The translations under genes were made by a program, and so were the position numbers. The notes below the pieces were generated by a model, which worked only from the letters and a program-made list of their open reading frames with translations, did no database searches and was not told the DNA's origin. A DNA stretch of 64,000 nucleotides from Rosa chinensis (lineage: Eukaryota > Streptophyta > Magnoliopsida > Rosales > Rosaceae), in assembly GCF_002994745.2 (NCBI RefSeq), contig NC_037094.1, positions 25,273,001 to 25,337,000 of the forward strand, written 5' to 3'. Of this stretch, positions 22,801 through 35,760 are shown piece after piece (the stretch's first letter is position 1; every line of letters starts with the position of its first letter).

Positions 22801-25800
22801 GTTTTCCTTATTCCCTTTTCTTATAAGAGAGTAGATTTGTACTAAGGACAGTAACGGCCAAAGAGTAGGCCTTTTTTTTTTTCAAGACCCCCTTTCGGAA
22901 AACACATTGGCTTTCACTCAAGTTCGAACAAATCAATCAAGAAAAGAGCCCTTCATTTTTTTTCAATTATTTCAAATTCTTTTGCTTCATCTCTGATCGA
23001 GATCGAGGGATTTCAACGCCAATTTCCTAGGGATCTTGTTGTCATGAGATCTTTTATGGTCAGAGCAAAAGGTAAATCACAGGTACGTTATCTTTAATTT
23101 TAAATAAAACAAAATACTTGGACAATGTTCACTCCTTTTCAATCATCTGCCAGAAAGACTCAAAAGCTAAGAAACAGGCAAACACAAACCGCTGCATAAC
23201 CCGTAGAGATCAGATGATACCTTGTAGTGTGTCAACAAGCTATTCCACAAGGGCTGTTTACTTAGAACTTTAGGGTTCCCCAGAATAACAATACCATACC
23301 GAGCACGTGTTAGGGCAACATTGAGCCTCCGAGGGTCATTAAGGAATCCAATGCCCTGAAAGAGTGGTGCATTAGCCAGATACATAAAATCTATTGAATA
23401 CCATCTTCTTTACTGATGAAAACAACTATTCTATAATCATCTTAAAGCTAAATGAGCAAACTCTAGTAGTCTGTTATAAGAAAGTCCGGGATAAATAAAA
23501 CACGTGAAAATGGGGCATTGAAGGATGCACAATACAGACAATAGTGAAAACAAAAGATAGTATTTGGGCTACGGCAAGGAAAGAAACTTTCCACAAACAA
23601 GAAATGCACATATAAGTGCTCCCATCCACTCACCTGATGCTCATTACTCCTCACACATGACAGGATGATATAATCTTTTTCCCTTCCTTGAAATGAATCT
23701 ACACTTGCAACCTGTAGCAACAATAAATAATGAACATCGACGGACATGGACAACTGCCACAAAATTATGCATCTGATAAATCAAACAGATTACCTCTATT
23801 TCCTTATAAAGTTGCTGCCTGAGAGCACCATTTCTCGACATATAGTTCACAATATATGCTCGCTGTCCCTCATATGGTGTTATCACCCCAATCTGTGAAA
23901 CATTGATATTATTAAAGTACAGATACAAGAACTCGGGTGAAATCTAAATCCAAATGGAAGTCATGGATTCACCTGACTAGGGACTACACCACTCCTTAAG
24001 AATGTTGTGACAATCTTTTCAACATTAGCAGCTTCAGTTCTGTTCAGGTAAGATGTTCCGCTAGCACTTATCTCCTCTTGCCCCATCTGTAACACCGATG
24101 CACGAGTCCAAAACCATTTAAAGAAAAGAAAGAGAAAAAGAAAAAAAAAAGGCAGCAAACAGCACTTTTCTAAACAAAACAAGTTTTCACATCACATTTA
24201 ATTGGCACTTGGTATACCTGAACATAAAAGAACATGGGACGATTGGGAACTGGCCATGGAAAATCAATTCCTGTTGATTGCCTTTCATTGATGGTGACGC
24301 CATTTTGGAGTGTTCCCTCATAGAAGCTGTTGGAAGGAAATTCTGACAAGGCTGGATGCATTCTGTATTGGACCTAATTTGAAATCGCAAAGGATTATCA
24401 TCAGTACTGCAACATAGTCATACTCGTATCCACAATAACATCAGTTAGGACCAATTGCTGCATGGAAGAACTCCAATTTCACATATCTATATCAGTACAA
24501 CTACAGTATGCATTACATCCACGCAGACTGCATAAGTTTGACCAATTACCTGCAACCTAATTGGTTTCACACCAAGTAAAACGAGGCGTTCAAAAAGAGA
24601 CTGGGCAAGCCCAGCACGAGCTGCTTTCTTGCACATAATGACTGGACCAAGCTGGCAGTGATCACCAACCAAAACAACCTAAAACAGAAATTCCACATTA
24701 AACTGCAAACCATGCAACTGTTTTTAAACCATCAAGCCCTGAAGAAAAATGTAAAACTGAGTGATTGATCTCAACGGACCTGCTTTGCCCCCAGTACCAA
24801 AGGAATAAGGCATTCAGGCTCTGTTGCCTGAGTAGACTCATCAATAAGTACCTAGATGAAAATGAAAAAGGAAAAAAAAAAATTAAGCTCTTTCAAGTTG
24901 TGACTGATACTGACAGTAGAACTGGCTTTGTAAGATGTATTTCAACCTGACGGAACCTAAAATTCGCCAATCGAGGATCTCCAGCACCAACACATGTGCA
25001 ACAAATGACATCAGCACTCTGAGAAATCTCTCTCTCAGTTGCCCGCTTCAGCGCTTTGTACTTTTTCTCATCACTACTTGACAATTCGCCTACAAAAAGA
25101 CACATTGAATTAACTTATTAACATCAATATGCTACAGATTTTCATCACTAATGTCAATGAAGAAAAGTGGGGAAAGAGGGAGAGAGACAGACCTTGCTCA
25201 TCCTTCAATTGCTGTAACTTGTGAAGTTCACTCTTTTCTGATGTGTCAAGATGACGAACCTGTTATTTATTATCAGTAAGCACCAGGTTAAAGCAATGAA
25301 CGTAATTAATAAGCAAAATGTAAAATACTAGCTAGCAAATCAAAACAAACCTGATAGTGAAGGGTTAAATGCTCAACAGGAGAGCTGACAGCTTCCCTTG
25401 ATTTTGCACAAAGTCTAACGACCTTATAGCCCAACAGAAAGAAATAGACTCAGAGACATCCAAGAAGAAAACATATAAACATGAGTGAAAAGCAATCCAT
25501 TATCTACAAACCAATAAATGGCATATGTTAACACTCATAACCCCACTATTACACTACAAACTCTTTACCCAAAAGACGTGATACAAATTATAGAATTCTA
25601 TTTTATGGTTTCGCTAATATAAAGATCAGCTGAATTTAAATTCAAGTGGACTGCATGAGTATAGTCACAGCTATCTTGGTTAACAGAGATTAAATTCATT
25701 TAGAAATGAGACACTACTTTGAGTGAAAACTGAATAGCTACTTTCTATTTTTTAATCACACCCCTACCCTCCCATCCCATGATGCCAGTGAGATATTGTT

Positions 25801-28800
25801 ACCCGTAACCTCCACGGGTGTTAGTCTAACTAACACATACTCAACACACATGGACACAACTCAGTTGCCAAATCTACTTGAGGAAAGTAATTCTAAATTG
25901 GCTGCTTTTCTCAGTAAGAAAAGCCTTCTGGTTGCCTCCAGTAAAGAGAGGTCTGGTGCTCGTTTGTTTGCTTGTTTGTTTGTTTTTTTTGTTTTTTTTG
26001 TGGTTACTAGGGCAACAGCATCAGCAGTCATGTTGCATGCTTATTTGCTAATGTTGCAGCTGGAAGTATTACACTTCTTCTTCTTTTTTTAAACTATAAA
26101 AATCCACTTCATGTCAAGACACCAAAATCAAGAGCACGAACCAGAAAGGGTATGAAAATGCAATCCAAAATATACAACCAAACAAAGAAGACCATAGAGT
26201 TTATACAAATGCAGGCAAAGCACTGCTCCTTTACCTTCAGCCCAGTTGCACTTATTTTTTCAGCTAGTTGGTCTACAGCCACATTACTAGGAGCGCAAAC
26301 CAAGACCTGGAGTAAGTGAAAATTTAGTGAGAGAGAGAGAGAGAGAGGGAGGGAGGGAGGGAGGGAGGGGGGAAGCAAACAATATTGGTGATTCTACCTG
26401 TCCCTGCCCTTGTTTAGCCATGTGATACACAATTGCTGCAGAAGTGACAGTTTTTCCTGTGCCAGGTGGACCTTGAATCAAACTTATAGGCTTCTGAAGG
26501 ACACTTTTCACAGCAAAAACCTATCCACAAAGGAGTATAAGACACTCAGAAAAGTCCTTTAAAACGCAAAAGTTTTAAGGAACCATGAAATAATTGGAAA
26601 TGAGACCCCTTCAAGAACTAGAGGATTAAAAAAAAAATCTACTAAGCACACATGAAGAAATCTCAACTATGTCGTGCACAAATACACACACGGTGTGAAT
26701 ATGTTCTATAGCAAGTCAGACTCGAAAGTCAAAAACATGAAACTGAAAGCCAAAAGTTTCTCAGTATATAGGCCATTATTGAGTAAGCTAATGGTTAGAG
26801 CTATGATGAACCAGGAAAAACCAGGACATGAGGAGGCATTTATCAAGTAAAAGACAAAATCAATATATATAACAAAATACATACCATTCTAATATACACT
26901 GATGATTCACTTTTGACCCAAGATTCCAAACAACTTAATTATCTAAAAAATCAAACGGAAATTACCTAGTCTACAAATTTGGTATAGAAAACATAAATCT
27001 TTGTCAAACAAGCATAACAACCAGCGTATATGACCACTAAGTGTATCAATATATCAACCTGAGATGCATTGAGTTCTGGCAGACCAGGTGCACCAAAACG
27101 ACGAGGCAGTGTATTACGGACCATCTGAACCTCTACTTCATGGCCTAACAAGTGATGGTAAATATACCTGCAGGAAGTACAAAAGAGCATTAAATTTGAG
27201 ATGCATAGAAACCCCTACAGGCAGATTAGATATATGACACTAACTGTAGATATATAATCAGGCTGTAATATCACTACACAATACAACTCATGAAAGTTCC
27301 ATCTTCATACGTATGTTCATATCAGGTTAATAAGCTCCATGCAAGGATACGATCAGAAAATTCAGGCTAATTTAATCTCCATCTAAACTAGTGAAATCAT
27401 TGATCTCAAAACCATTTTAGGCTCAACATTTCCAAACAACATCGAGCAATAGATAAATTATGAACACAGGTATCAATATTGGGTAGGTGACAAAACCAAT
27501 GTTGATAGATGAAAGATAGATTGTTTTGTGAACCATATCAGAACTTAGGAATTCGATCCTAACCAAGATTTTATCAACATACAGTTCTTTCTAGAATTTT
27601 GCTCATGTAAAGAAAATGCATACGCATAAAAAAATACCAGAGCACTTACCCACTAACACTTGTCTCATCCACTGCAAAAGCTTTCATGGCTCCCTGCATA
27701 CGATCAAAACTTGTACTTTTCCACACGAAATCAACGCTGAAGCCATGGTTCACATCAGCTGGAACTCCCTGCATGCAATACCACCAGTAAGCACAAACAA
27801 CAACCAATTTCCCAAAAAAAAAAAGAAACTTAGCCACATGAAAACCAAAATTACCTGACTAGCACGAAGTTCAAGCGCAACCTCCTCTTGTGCAGTTAAC
27901 TTGATCTGGGCAGATGAGAAATATATGATTTGAGCCAAAGAAAAAATGGTCATAAATTCATACAAAAATATATTGTTAGACAGTCAGGAAAAATCATACC
28001 ACATGTCCCACAGACTGCCATGCTGGATGAGCTGCATCCCCAGAATAACGAAGCCGCAGCTCATCACCAGGTACAAGACGAATCTCATTGTCCTCCTGCC
28101 ACGCAACACAACACAAAAAAGAATGCTAAGATAAATATGGACATGAAGAGTCTGTAATACAACAAAAAAAGGTCAATCTAAGATAGACTCCCGGAAATCA
28201 CCTTTGGAAAAATAAAATAAGCGACACGCTTCTTGTTAAGACCAATATCCCACCTAATGGTGAGATTGTCCTTACTTTGAGATTCTTTCATCATCTGGAA
28301 CAAAATTAAGAACAAGCGGCTTAGACAAATGCTTGTACTCCACAAAAGGAACAGAAGGACTATAAAAAAGGAGAAAAGCAGAGGATAGTAAACATACTTT
28401 ATCATAGTCAGCTTCAAGCTTGATAAGTGGTGCAAACACATTTTGATACTGCATCAGAAATATAAAAAAATTCCATTAACACATCAATACGCAGCTATAT
28501 GCAATTGCAGATTCCTCATACTTTACGGCCACAGGTTTATCAGGTCAACATGAAGTAAGCCAGTAAGCAATCATAGAAAACAAGTTTACCTGGTACGCAT
28601 CCTCATACTTTACGGCCACAGGTTGGGGTTCGTCATCCACACCAGGCTTCTCAAGATCTTCAAGGGAAGCATCAGGATTTGACTTCCAGAGTTCTTCTAC
28701 CTTGTTTATTTGTTGAGCACTAATCTGGCGTGCCCTCAGCTGCTCCTGTTCGGAGGGGACCTGCAAAGCACAATGATTTAGAGGGTCTTAACTTAAAACC

Positions 28801-30652
28801 ATAGGTTACCTCACAGGAAAAAAGACAACAAATTCTGATAAAAAGATATATAAAATACCAAACCTTAACAAGCCACTGCAAGAAACACCTATCATCAATC
28901 AAAGGACACCACTGGCTCAGGTCCCAGTTCATATCCTTCAATGCATTAACACTTAAGCAGGGTTCCCTACAGAGAAGAACGACAACACTCTCTGTCTTGG
29001 CTGAAATAAATCCAAGAAGGAATACATTGCGGCATCCACAGTTGTAGCACTCAAGGATTGTTTCTCCTAATGGGCTATCTTTATGAAGACAGACTTCCTT
29101 GTGTTTTGCACGAACCTGCAGGACCCAAGATAACCGATAAGTTTTTAAAGCTCTCAGGGTGTATCAACCCTCCAAGAAGATAATAATAACAATAGCTAAT
29201 AGCCACTTGAAAGTAATTTTCAACTTAGTATCCAGGCAACATTAAAGTGCGACCCCACAAGCAGCACAATTTTAAAAAGTAATCATATATGATATGAGCT
29301 TCAAATAGATGCTCTTGCATTATAATGTGTCATTGCAGTAAGAAAACCATAACAACACAGAGACGGTAAGAGAGAAGAGGCGGTAAACTGCTGTAACAGA
29401 GCAGAGAGAGTCAGAGACGTTTTCCAAGATCAACTATGGAAGCGCAATAATATAACAGCTTAAAGAGCATGTACTCATGAGCACTTGTACGTAAGTGGTC
29501 TCAAATACAACCAACTCAATTTTAAAGAGCATGTACTCTTGATTGCCTTCCAAGTACCCTGTCCTTAATGGAACTTTACTAAAGAGTAGCATGAGTGGGA
29601 AGGTCTTCTAATTCTCTATGAAACTACATAGAAACATATCAGCTCATATGCCTTTTTATACTATTGTGAAGAATGATATAAAGTACCACCAAAGTAAAAG
29701 AAGTTGTATTCTACATCATTCTTCAAGTACATAATCAGACCAAACCACTGAAACTCGAGCTAAACAAATAGAAGCATCTAGTCTAAGTGTAATTTACCCA
29801 GTTTGCTTCTTATCCCAGTGACTGAAATTTGGGTTCTCTTTATAACAATGCAGTTTTGAACAGGCACACCAACGACCATATCCAAATCTAAGCTTTATAC
29901 TTGTGATTCAACCCCCATATACAATTATATTCACTTCAACAGCAATTGACCTCCTAAATACAATGCAGATTTATTTCCCCAAATCTCTAACTAGTACATT
30001 CCTACTAATCACTCCTAAATTTCCAGTTGATAATTGAATTCTCGAAAAATAATAACAACAAAACAAAAATTCAAAAAATAACAAGATTATGAACCCGGAA
30101 ACTCACCAGGTGATTCACAATATGAGAGCCGGACGTGTTCCCCCTGGAATTACAAAACCATTTCCGGCACGACGGCACGTTACACCTCACAACGCACGCC
30201 GGGTTCGACACGCCGCAGTACCGGCACGCATGCTCAGTAAAATCCCCCTTTCCAAACTCATAGCTATCATCATCCCCAGTGTCCTCAAAGTTCAGCACAC
30301 TCATCCCAGACGCTAGGGCGTCAACCACCTGATTATTATTCCCGCCGCTACTGCCCGAGCCACCGGCCCGGGCCTTCGTGGCGCTGCCCGGGGCAGCCGA
30401 AACAGGCGACGCATCAGACTGGTGGTCGGAGCCACCACCACCACCTCCTCCGCCGCGGTCGCGGTCGCGGTCGGCAGGGTCCGATAAGGAATCGGACGGC
30501 GTGGGCCAGGCCACCGGGGAGCGAATCGGGTCGCGAAACTCCGGGTAGTCGAAGTCCTCGCCCTGGGTGTTGAATTCGAGAAAAGTGTAGGCGTCGGTGG
30601 CCGTGTCCGGCTGCGACGCCGTGTCGAAGAGGTTGTTCGGCTGCGATTCCAT
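19859..30652 (-). CDS. UPF1: UPF1 RNA helicase, regulator of nonsense transcripts 1
   Basis: ATP-dependent 5'-3' RNA/DNA helicase of superfamily 1, the core factor of nonsense-mediated mRNA decay in the cytoplasm. Coding exons: 30652-30107, 29115-28864, 28760-28590, 28448-28398, 28294-28202, 28095-28000, 27905-27855, 27768-27650, 27167-27059, 26520-26398, 26306-26235, 25422-25351, 25259-25193, 25089-24947, 24851-24780, 24678-24550, 24373-24218, 24086-23973, 23892-23794, 23711-23634, 23355-23221, 22556-22482, 22330-22213, 21707-21334, 21251-21189, 21092-21021, 20542-20411, 20304-20185, 19993-19859. The sum is 3837 nt, 1278 aa, all phases consistent; Arabidopsis UPF1 is about 1254 aa. Features: acidic/Gly-rich N-terminus; Cys/His zinc domain starting CRYCG (143); Walker A GPPGTGKT (513-520); DEST Walker B (659-662); QYRMHP (724-729); VDSFQGRE (849-856); LNVALTRAR (882-890); Gly/Pro/Gln-rich C-terminus with many SQ sites, the usual SMG1-kinase targets. 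Complete and apparently functional. Confidence 0.97.
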
Positions 30653-30710
30653 TGCGGAATTTGAGAGGGTTTTGGAAATTTGGTGGGAGATGGGGGGAAG
30701 GGAGTTGCAG

Positions 30711-30728
30711 GGTTAGGGTTAGGGTTAG
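30711..30728 (-). promoter_or_regulatory. Tandem telo-box-like motif in the UPF1 leader/promoter
   Basis: Three GGTTAG units in a row on the plus strand (CTAACC on the coding strand) lie about 60-75 bases upstream of the UPF1 ATG. The telo-box AACCCTAA is a known plant promoter element, common in genes for translation machinery. Its function here is inference. Confidence 0.5.
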
Positions 30729-31129
30729 AGTTTGGTGAGGGAAAATGAATGGGGGGAGGAAGAGAGAGTGAGTCTAGACGTCATGGATGAAGAGAGAGTA
30801 GTGCGTGGGGTTTTTGGCTTTTGTTTTTTATGTTTTTTGGGGGTTGGTTTATGCGAGATGGGTAGGTTTGCAATTCTTTTGAGACGCGCGTCACGCTCGG
30901 CTGTGATTGGAGAGTGGGGTACTAGGAGGGGCTTTCAACAGGCACGTGACGAGGGGCTTTTGAGTGTCCTTGTGGCACGTGGGAGGGTATACAAATGTCA
31001 ACTTTTCCTATGAGGGTGAGGCGCGTGGGGAGCAAAGCCTTGGACGGCCACCTAGAAGTTAAACATGAAATTTTACTTTTTCACTTTTACTTATTTTCTA
31101 CCCCGTTGCTGACCACGAAGGCACGAATA
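30729..31129. other. Intergenic, UPF1 promoter side
   Basis: GC-rich for this window, with G-box-like cores (cacgtg at about 30942 and gcacgtgg at about 30974) that could serve the minus-strand UPF1 gene. No supported coding frame. Confidence 0.4.
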
Positions 31130-31689
31130 TCATGGTCACAAATGTCTGATCACTGTCCCGTTCTTCTCCAACTTCACTCAAATAAGGTTGTGAACAATAG
31201 CATGCTTCCCTTCAAATTTCAAGCTATGTGGCTTACCCATAGTGAGTTTCCCAACTTCGTGCTCAATACTTGGAACACTGCTTGCGGCTCCTTTATGGAA
31301 AAAACCGCCTCTTTATCACAAGCAATGCATCAATGGAACATTCACACTTTTGGCAATCTGTTCCAAAGAAAGCGACATCTTCTTGTTAGAATTGGTGGCA
31401 TACAAAAATCAAGGGATAAATCTGTTAATCCTTTCCTAGTCAATCTTGAAGCTGAGCTAATAAAAGAGTATGAAATGCTTAGAGATCAAGAGAACTTATT
31501 TTGGAAGCAAAAATCGAGGGACAGATGAAATACTAAATTCTTTCACCTTACTACTCTTGTTAGAAGAAGAAGAAGAAATAAGATTGAAGGGCTCTTTGAT
31601 AATCAACAGCAGTGGAACACTGATAAAAGTTTTATGAAGAATATCGCTGTCTCTTCAGAGATCTTTTTTCTGCATCTAGGGAAACTGAT

Positions 31690-32553
31690 GTGAGGTTTGT
31701 CATTCCTTGGCTCTTTCCTCATATTCCTACTAATCAATTCGATGATCTTTGCAGGCCTATTTCCATGTGCAAAGTTAAACAAGCTATGTTTTCCATTGGA
31801 GGACTTAAAGCCCCTGGATATGATGGATTTCCTGCTATTTTCTACCAAAATTTTTGGCACATTTATGCTCTAGAAGTTTTTTCTACTGTCCAAAATGCTT
31901 TCAGTTATGGAGTTATCCCTGCTGGGTTGAATCACACTATCATTTCTCTCATCCCCAAGGTTCCTGGACCTCAATCTATGGCTCAATTCAGACTGATCAG
32001 TCTCTGCACTACCATTTATAAAGTCATTTCAAAAATAATTGTGGATCGAATCAGACCTCTAATACAGAAGCTCATTAGTCCTAATCAAGTCAGCTATGCA
32101 CCTGGGAGGCATATTTCTGATAACATCATGATTGCTCAGGAATTGCCTTTTAAATTTAGAAAATCTCATGGACATAAAGGTTTTTTTGCTTGGAAAGTGG
32201 ATCTCTCGAAGGCATATGACAGGCTTAGTTGGCATTTTATTGAATCTGTGTTATATGAAGCTCTCTTTCCTCCCTTGATAATTAAATTAATCATGAGCTG
32301 CATCTCATCCACTAGTTTCCAGATTTGCTTCAATGGGGAACTTACTGAATCTTTCAATGCGCAAAGAGGTATTAGACAAGGCAACCCTCTCTCACCATAT
32401 ATTTTCGTCTTATGTATGGAAAAGTTGTCGCACTTAATTCATTATGCTGTTGAGATTGGTGAGTGGAAAATTGTAAAAGCGTCTCAATCTGGGCCTAGAA
32501 TCTCCCATCTTTTCTCTGCTGATGACTTGATGTTATTATCTAAAGCTTCCTAG
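31690..32553 (+). pseudogene. LINE reverse transcriptase domain
   Basis: A 287-codon open stretch covering most of the RT fold: KAPGYDGFPAIFYQ, the LISLCTTIYKVISKI block, VDLSKAYDRLSW (motif A with catalytic Asp), RGIRQGNPLSPYIF (motif B) and HLFSADDLMLL (motif C; the usual FADD appears as SADD). A stop follows immediately and homology resumes in other frames at 32611 and 32917. It derives from the surrounding LINE and is not a host gene. Confidence 0.92.
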
Positions 32554-33569
32554 TGCCAAGCTGATGTTCTCAAGCAATGCTTAGATATTTTCTGCTCCCT
32601 TTCTAGCCAAGTGGTAAGTTATGAAAAATCTCTTATTTTTTGTTCTCCGAATATTGATCTTGAATTGGCTTTTGACATCAGCAATACTTGTGGCTCTCCT
32701 CTCACCAATGATCTGGGAAAATACTTGGGTATGCCTCTTATTCATTCTAGAGTTAACAGGTACACTTATGCTAATCTTTTAGATAAGTTCAAAGCAGGCT
32801 TTCCAGCTGGAAATGCAAAAACCTAAGCTTAGCTGGAAGATTAACCTTGATTCATTCTGTCACTGCTGCCATACCTACCTATGCTATGCAAATTGCTAAG
32901 CTCCCTATGAGTATTTGTGATGACATTGATCGACTCAATAGGAATTTTTTATGGGGTGATACTACTGAGGGAAAAAAGTCCATCTTGTGAATTGGGAGAC
33001 TTGTGTCTTCCTAAAGCCCTTGGAGGTCTGGGGATAAAAAAAACATGTGATATGAATCAAGCCATGTTGGCTAAAGCTGGTTGGAGACTGTACCATAATG
33101 ATCCTAGTCTTTGGGCTGCAATTTATAGGGAGAAGTATCTACGACATGAAAATTTGACTAATTTGGAGTATCAAACCCCTAAAGATTGTTCGAGTACCTG
33201 GAGAAGTGTTGTTCATGGAGCGAATCTGCTAAAACAAGGTCTGATATGGAGAATTGGTAATGGGAGAACAATCAAATTTTGGACTGATGTGTGGCTGCCT
33301 CCTGTTCCCCTTATTATGCATGTTACTTCTGATGTTGTTGTTGACACTAATGCTTTGGTATGTGATTTCTGGGATACTCATGGTTGGAATGTTGATCTAT
33401 TACTTACTTGGTTGCCCCAAAATATTATTGACCAAATTCTGAATGTCCCCCCTGGCTTTGATGGTTGTGATAATGATATTCAAATTTGGAGGCACACTTC
33501 TGATGGATTGTTCACTGTTAAATATGCTTATAGCATCTTTTTTGACTCTTACTGTACAAATAATTCTCC

Positions 33570-33875
33570 TTGAGGCATATTTGGAAGCTTCAAATCCCTC
33601 CTAAATTGAAAACTTTCCTTTGGGTGCTCAGTCATGGAAAACTGCTAACTAATGTTCACCGGATGCATAGGGGCATCACACAAGATGATTCATGTCCAAT
33701 TAGCCAGCGAGGTAGGGAATCTTTAACTCATCTCTTTCAAGATTGTCCTAGTGTGAAATATATTTGGAATGCTTTCTCTATTCCTATTTCCATTGCTAAT
33801 ACCTTTGCTATGAACTGGAAGGAGTGGCTCTTTGCTCACCTTCATTGTTCTAGTTATGTGGAATCCAGTACTTAG
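33570..33875 (+). pseudogene. LINE zf-RVT (zinc-binding in reverse transcriptase) region
   Basis: HIWKLQIPPKLKTFLWVLSH followed by HLFQDCPSVKYIWNAF matches the zf-RVT module between RT and RNase H in plant L1 elements. The preceding segment (32917-33573: LPKALGGLGI, WRSVVHGANLLKQGLIWRIG) is the conserved post-RT region in a different frame. Confidence 0.85.
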
Positions 33876-34022
33876 TGGGCTACTCTTTTTACTTTTATTT
33901 GCTGGTCCATCTGGAAATGGAGAAACAAACACATCTTTGAACCAAATTTCAATTATCCTAATATGCCTCAGGTGATTATTTGGTCTGCTGTGAAGGAGTG
34001 GGCTAGAGTCTAGATAAATAAT

Positions 34023-34454
34023 TTGAAGAACAGAGATTACTGTCTTAACATGCTCAATTGGAGTAAACCTCCTCATGGTGTTTACAAGTTAAATGTTGAT
34101 GGCACAAAAAGTGGTATTTCTGGGAAGATTGGTGCTGGCGGTATTATAAGAAATTTTACAGGTGATTGGATCAAAGGATTCCAAATTAATCTTGGCATTG
34201 GAGGCATCTTAAATGTAGAAGCCTGCAGATTGTTCTATGGTCTCAAACTTATTGCTGATTGTCAGATAAATAATGTGGAAATTGAAACTGATTCTGCCAT
34301 TCTGGTAAAGCTGATGCAGGATTACAATCTTACTTATCATCCTCTTGGCTCTTTACTTAATTGTTGTAAAGCCCTTATGGAAAAATTCCAATCTCTCACT
34401 TTGAAGCATATCTACAGGGAATCTAATATGGTAGCTGACTCTGGCAAAAAATAG
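34023..34454 (+). pseudogene. LINE-encoded RNase H domain (RVT_3)
   Basis: KPPHGVYKLNVDGTKSG, GAGGIIRNFTGDWIKGF, LNVEACRLFYGLKL and VEIETDSAILVKLM give the conserved Asp-Glu-Asp series of plant LINE RNase H (RVT_3). It is truncated after RESNMVADSG by a frame change. It is the 3' coding end of the LINE. Confidence 0.88.
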
Positions 34455-34650
34455 CATTAATCATGAATATGGTTTGGTAGTTTTCGACCTTCCTCCTATT
34501 CATGCTGCTAGTGCTTTTCTTGAAGACCTTGAGAAAACTTTTAGAATTAGAAGATATTCTGCTAGGCCTAATGGTAGGCTAATAGATTAGTTTGTTTTGC
34601 TTTGCTCTTTTGCCGGGCCTTTTTAGGCTCCCTTGTAACAAAAAAAAAAT

Positions 34651-35296
34651 GTCTAGAAAATAAAAACTTCGTTGAGCTTTCCAAAACCGGTAAGAGTGAC
34701 TAGGATGAGGAATTGGGTTTATTATATTTGTGATTATTGAGTAAGACGGTGATAATGTGTTCTTGTATGCGTCAATATTAAAGACTTTTGATTATGTTTA
34801 TGTCAATTTTGCGTACATGCAGGTTCACAAAGTTGCTTAATGTTGAGTTCATTGTTCGATTAATTTTATTTTCATGTTGATTAATTGCGCTCTTGGGTTG
34901 TTAGATGATATGTTTTACCCGATGAGGGTGCTTTGGACCACTATTGGTAACTTACGGAGTGACTAGCTAAGAGGGAATACATTTTGTTTATCCGATAGCT
35001 TACATGCTACATGCTCTGCGTATGGAGAGAGAAACTCATCCCGGACCTTGAGGAAGCACCTCAATAATTGGGTCAATATTGTACGATATAATGACTTCGA
35101 AATGTATTAGAATCAACACCCATTTTTTATTAGAGTGAATGTCAAAAACTAAACTAAGAAAAATATTTTGCTTCACATATTGCCATTCATGAATTGTATA
35201 ACAATGAAGAATTTTTTCAGTATGAGCACAAAATGAGAGATATCGTTACTTAACAACACGTAACACTTTTTGTTTTCCCTTAATAGCAATCACTTT
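34651..35296. other. Intergenic, no feature recognised
   Basis: AT-rich sequence without a supportable coding frame or repeat structure. Confidence 0.4.
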
Positions 35297-35305
35297 GTCT
35301 GCTAT

Positions 35306-35751
35306 CAGTGGCGTAGCTAGAGATTTCATCTAGTTGGGTCAAACTATAAATAAGTTACTACATTGAAAAAAAAATAATCATTTACTAACACAATTGCTCA
35401 TGTAATGAAATCTATACATAATTACCCGATACCTTGATAAGTTACATGACGAATGATACTAATTTGTTTGACAATTGGATTGATTTATTGGAGAATATTA
35501 ATTGTGATTCCGTTTGCATTAATAGGAATTGAAAGAGAAAAGCATCTAATAGTAAAAACGGAAAATAAAGAATAAGATTATGTATTTAATTAGGTCAAAG
35601 ATGAAGCCAATTAGGCGAAGAAGCATTCTTTTCATTTTTTAGGAGGGTCATTAAAGTATGATAACATCTATCTATATGAAAAGTTCAACCAATCAACAGT
35701 TAGAATGAAAAGTTTATAAGGGTCCGGTCGCCCCATACTCCCTATGCCCAT
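35306..35751. mobile_element. Short non-autonomous DNA transposon with 9-bp TSD
   Basis: gtctgctat flanks the segment directly at 35297-35305 and 35752-35760. The ends CAGTGGCGTAGCTAG and, inverted, CATGGGCATAGGGAG are similar but imperfect. The left end has the GTGGCGTAGCTAG start common in plant MITEs. A 9-bp duplication suggests a Mutator-type origin; if the first base is chance, an 8-bp hAT duplication is possible. Confidence 0.65.
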
Positions 35752-35760
35752 GTCTGCTAT

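Larger units (their letters stand above)
31130..34650 (+). mobile_element. L1-type LINE, 5'-truncated and mutated
   Basis: Starts within the end of the endonuclease domain (MSDHCPVLL, about 31145). It continues through linker sequence to the reverse transcriptase, zf-RVT and RNase H regions, and ends with a 3' UTR and an A tract at about 34640-34650. The parts lie in different frames separated by stops and frameshifts, so no complete ORF2 survives and ORF1 is absent. I could not find a convincing target duplication; the left boundary is approximate. Confidence 0.9.

Noticed and set aside
31130..34650. Host reverse-transcriptase-like gene
   Set aside because: Domain order, broken frames and A-tail identify a degenerate LINE.
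31145..34651. Direct repeat AAATGTCT at both ends of the LINE as its target duplication
   Set aside because: The left copy lies within endonuclease coding sequence (MSDHCPV), so it cannot be flanking DNA.
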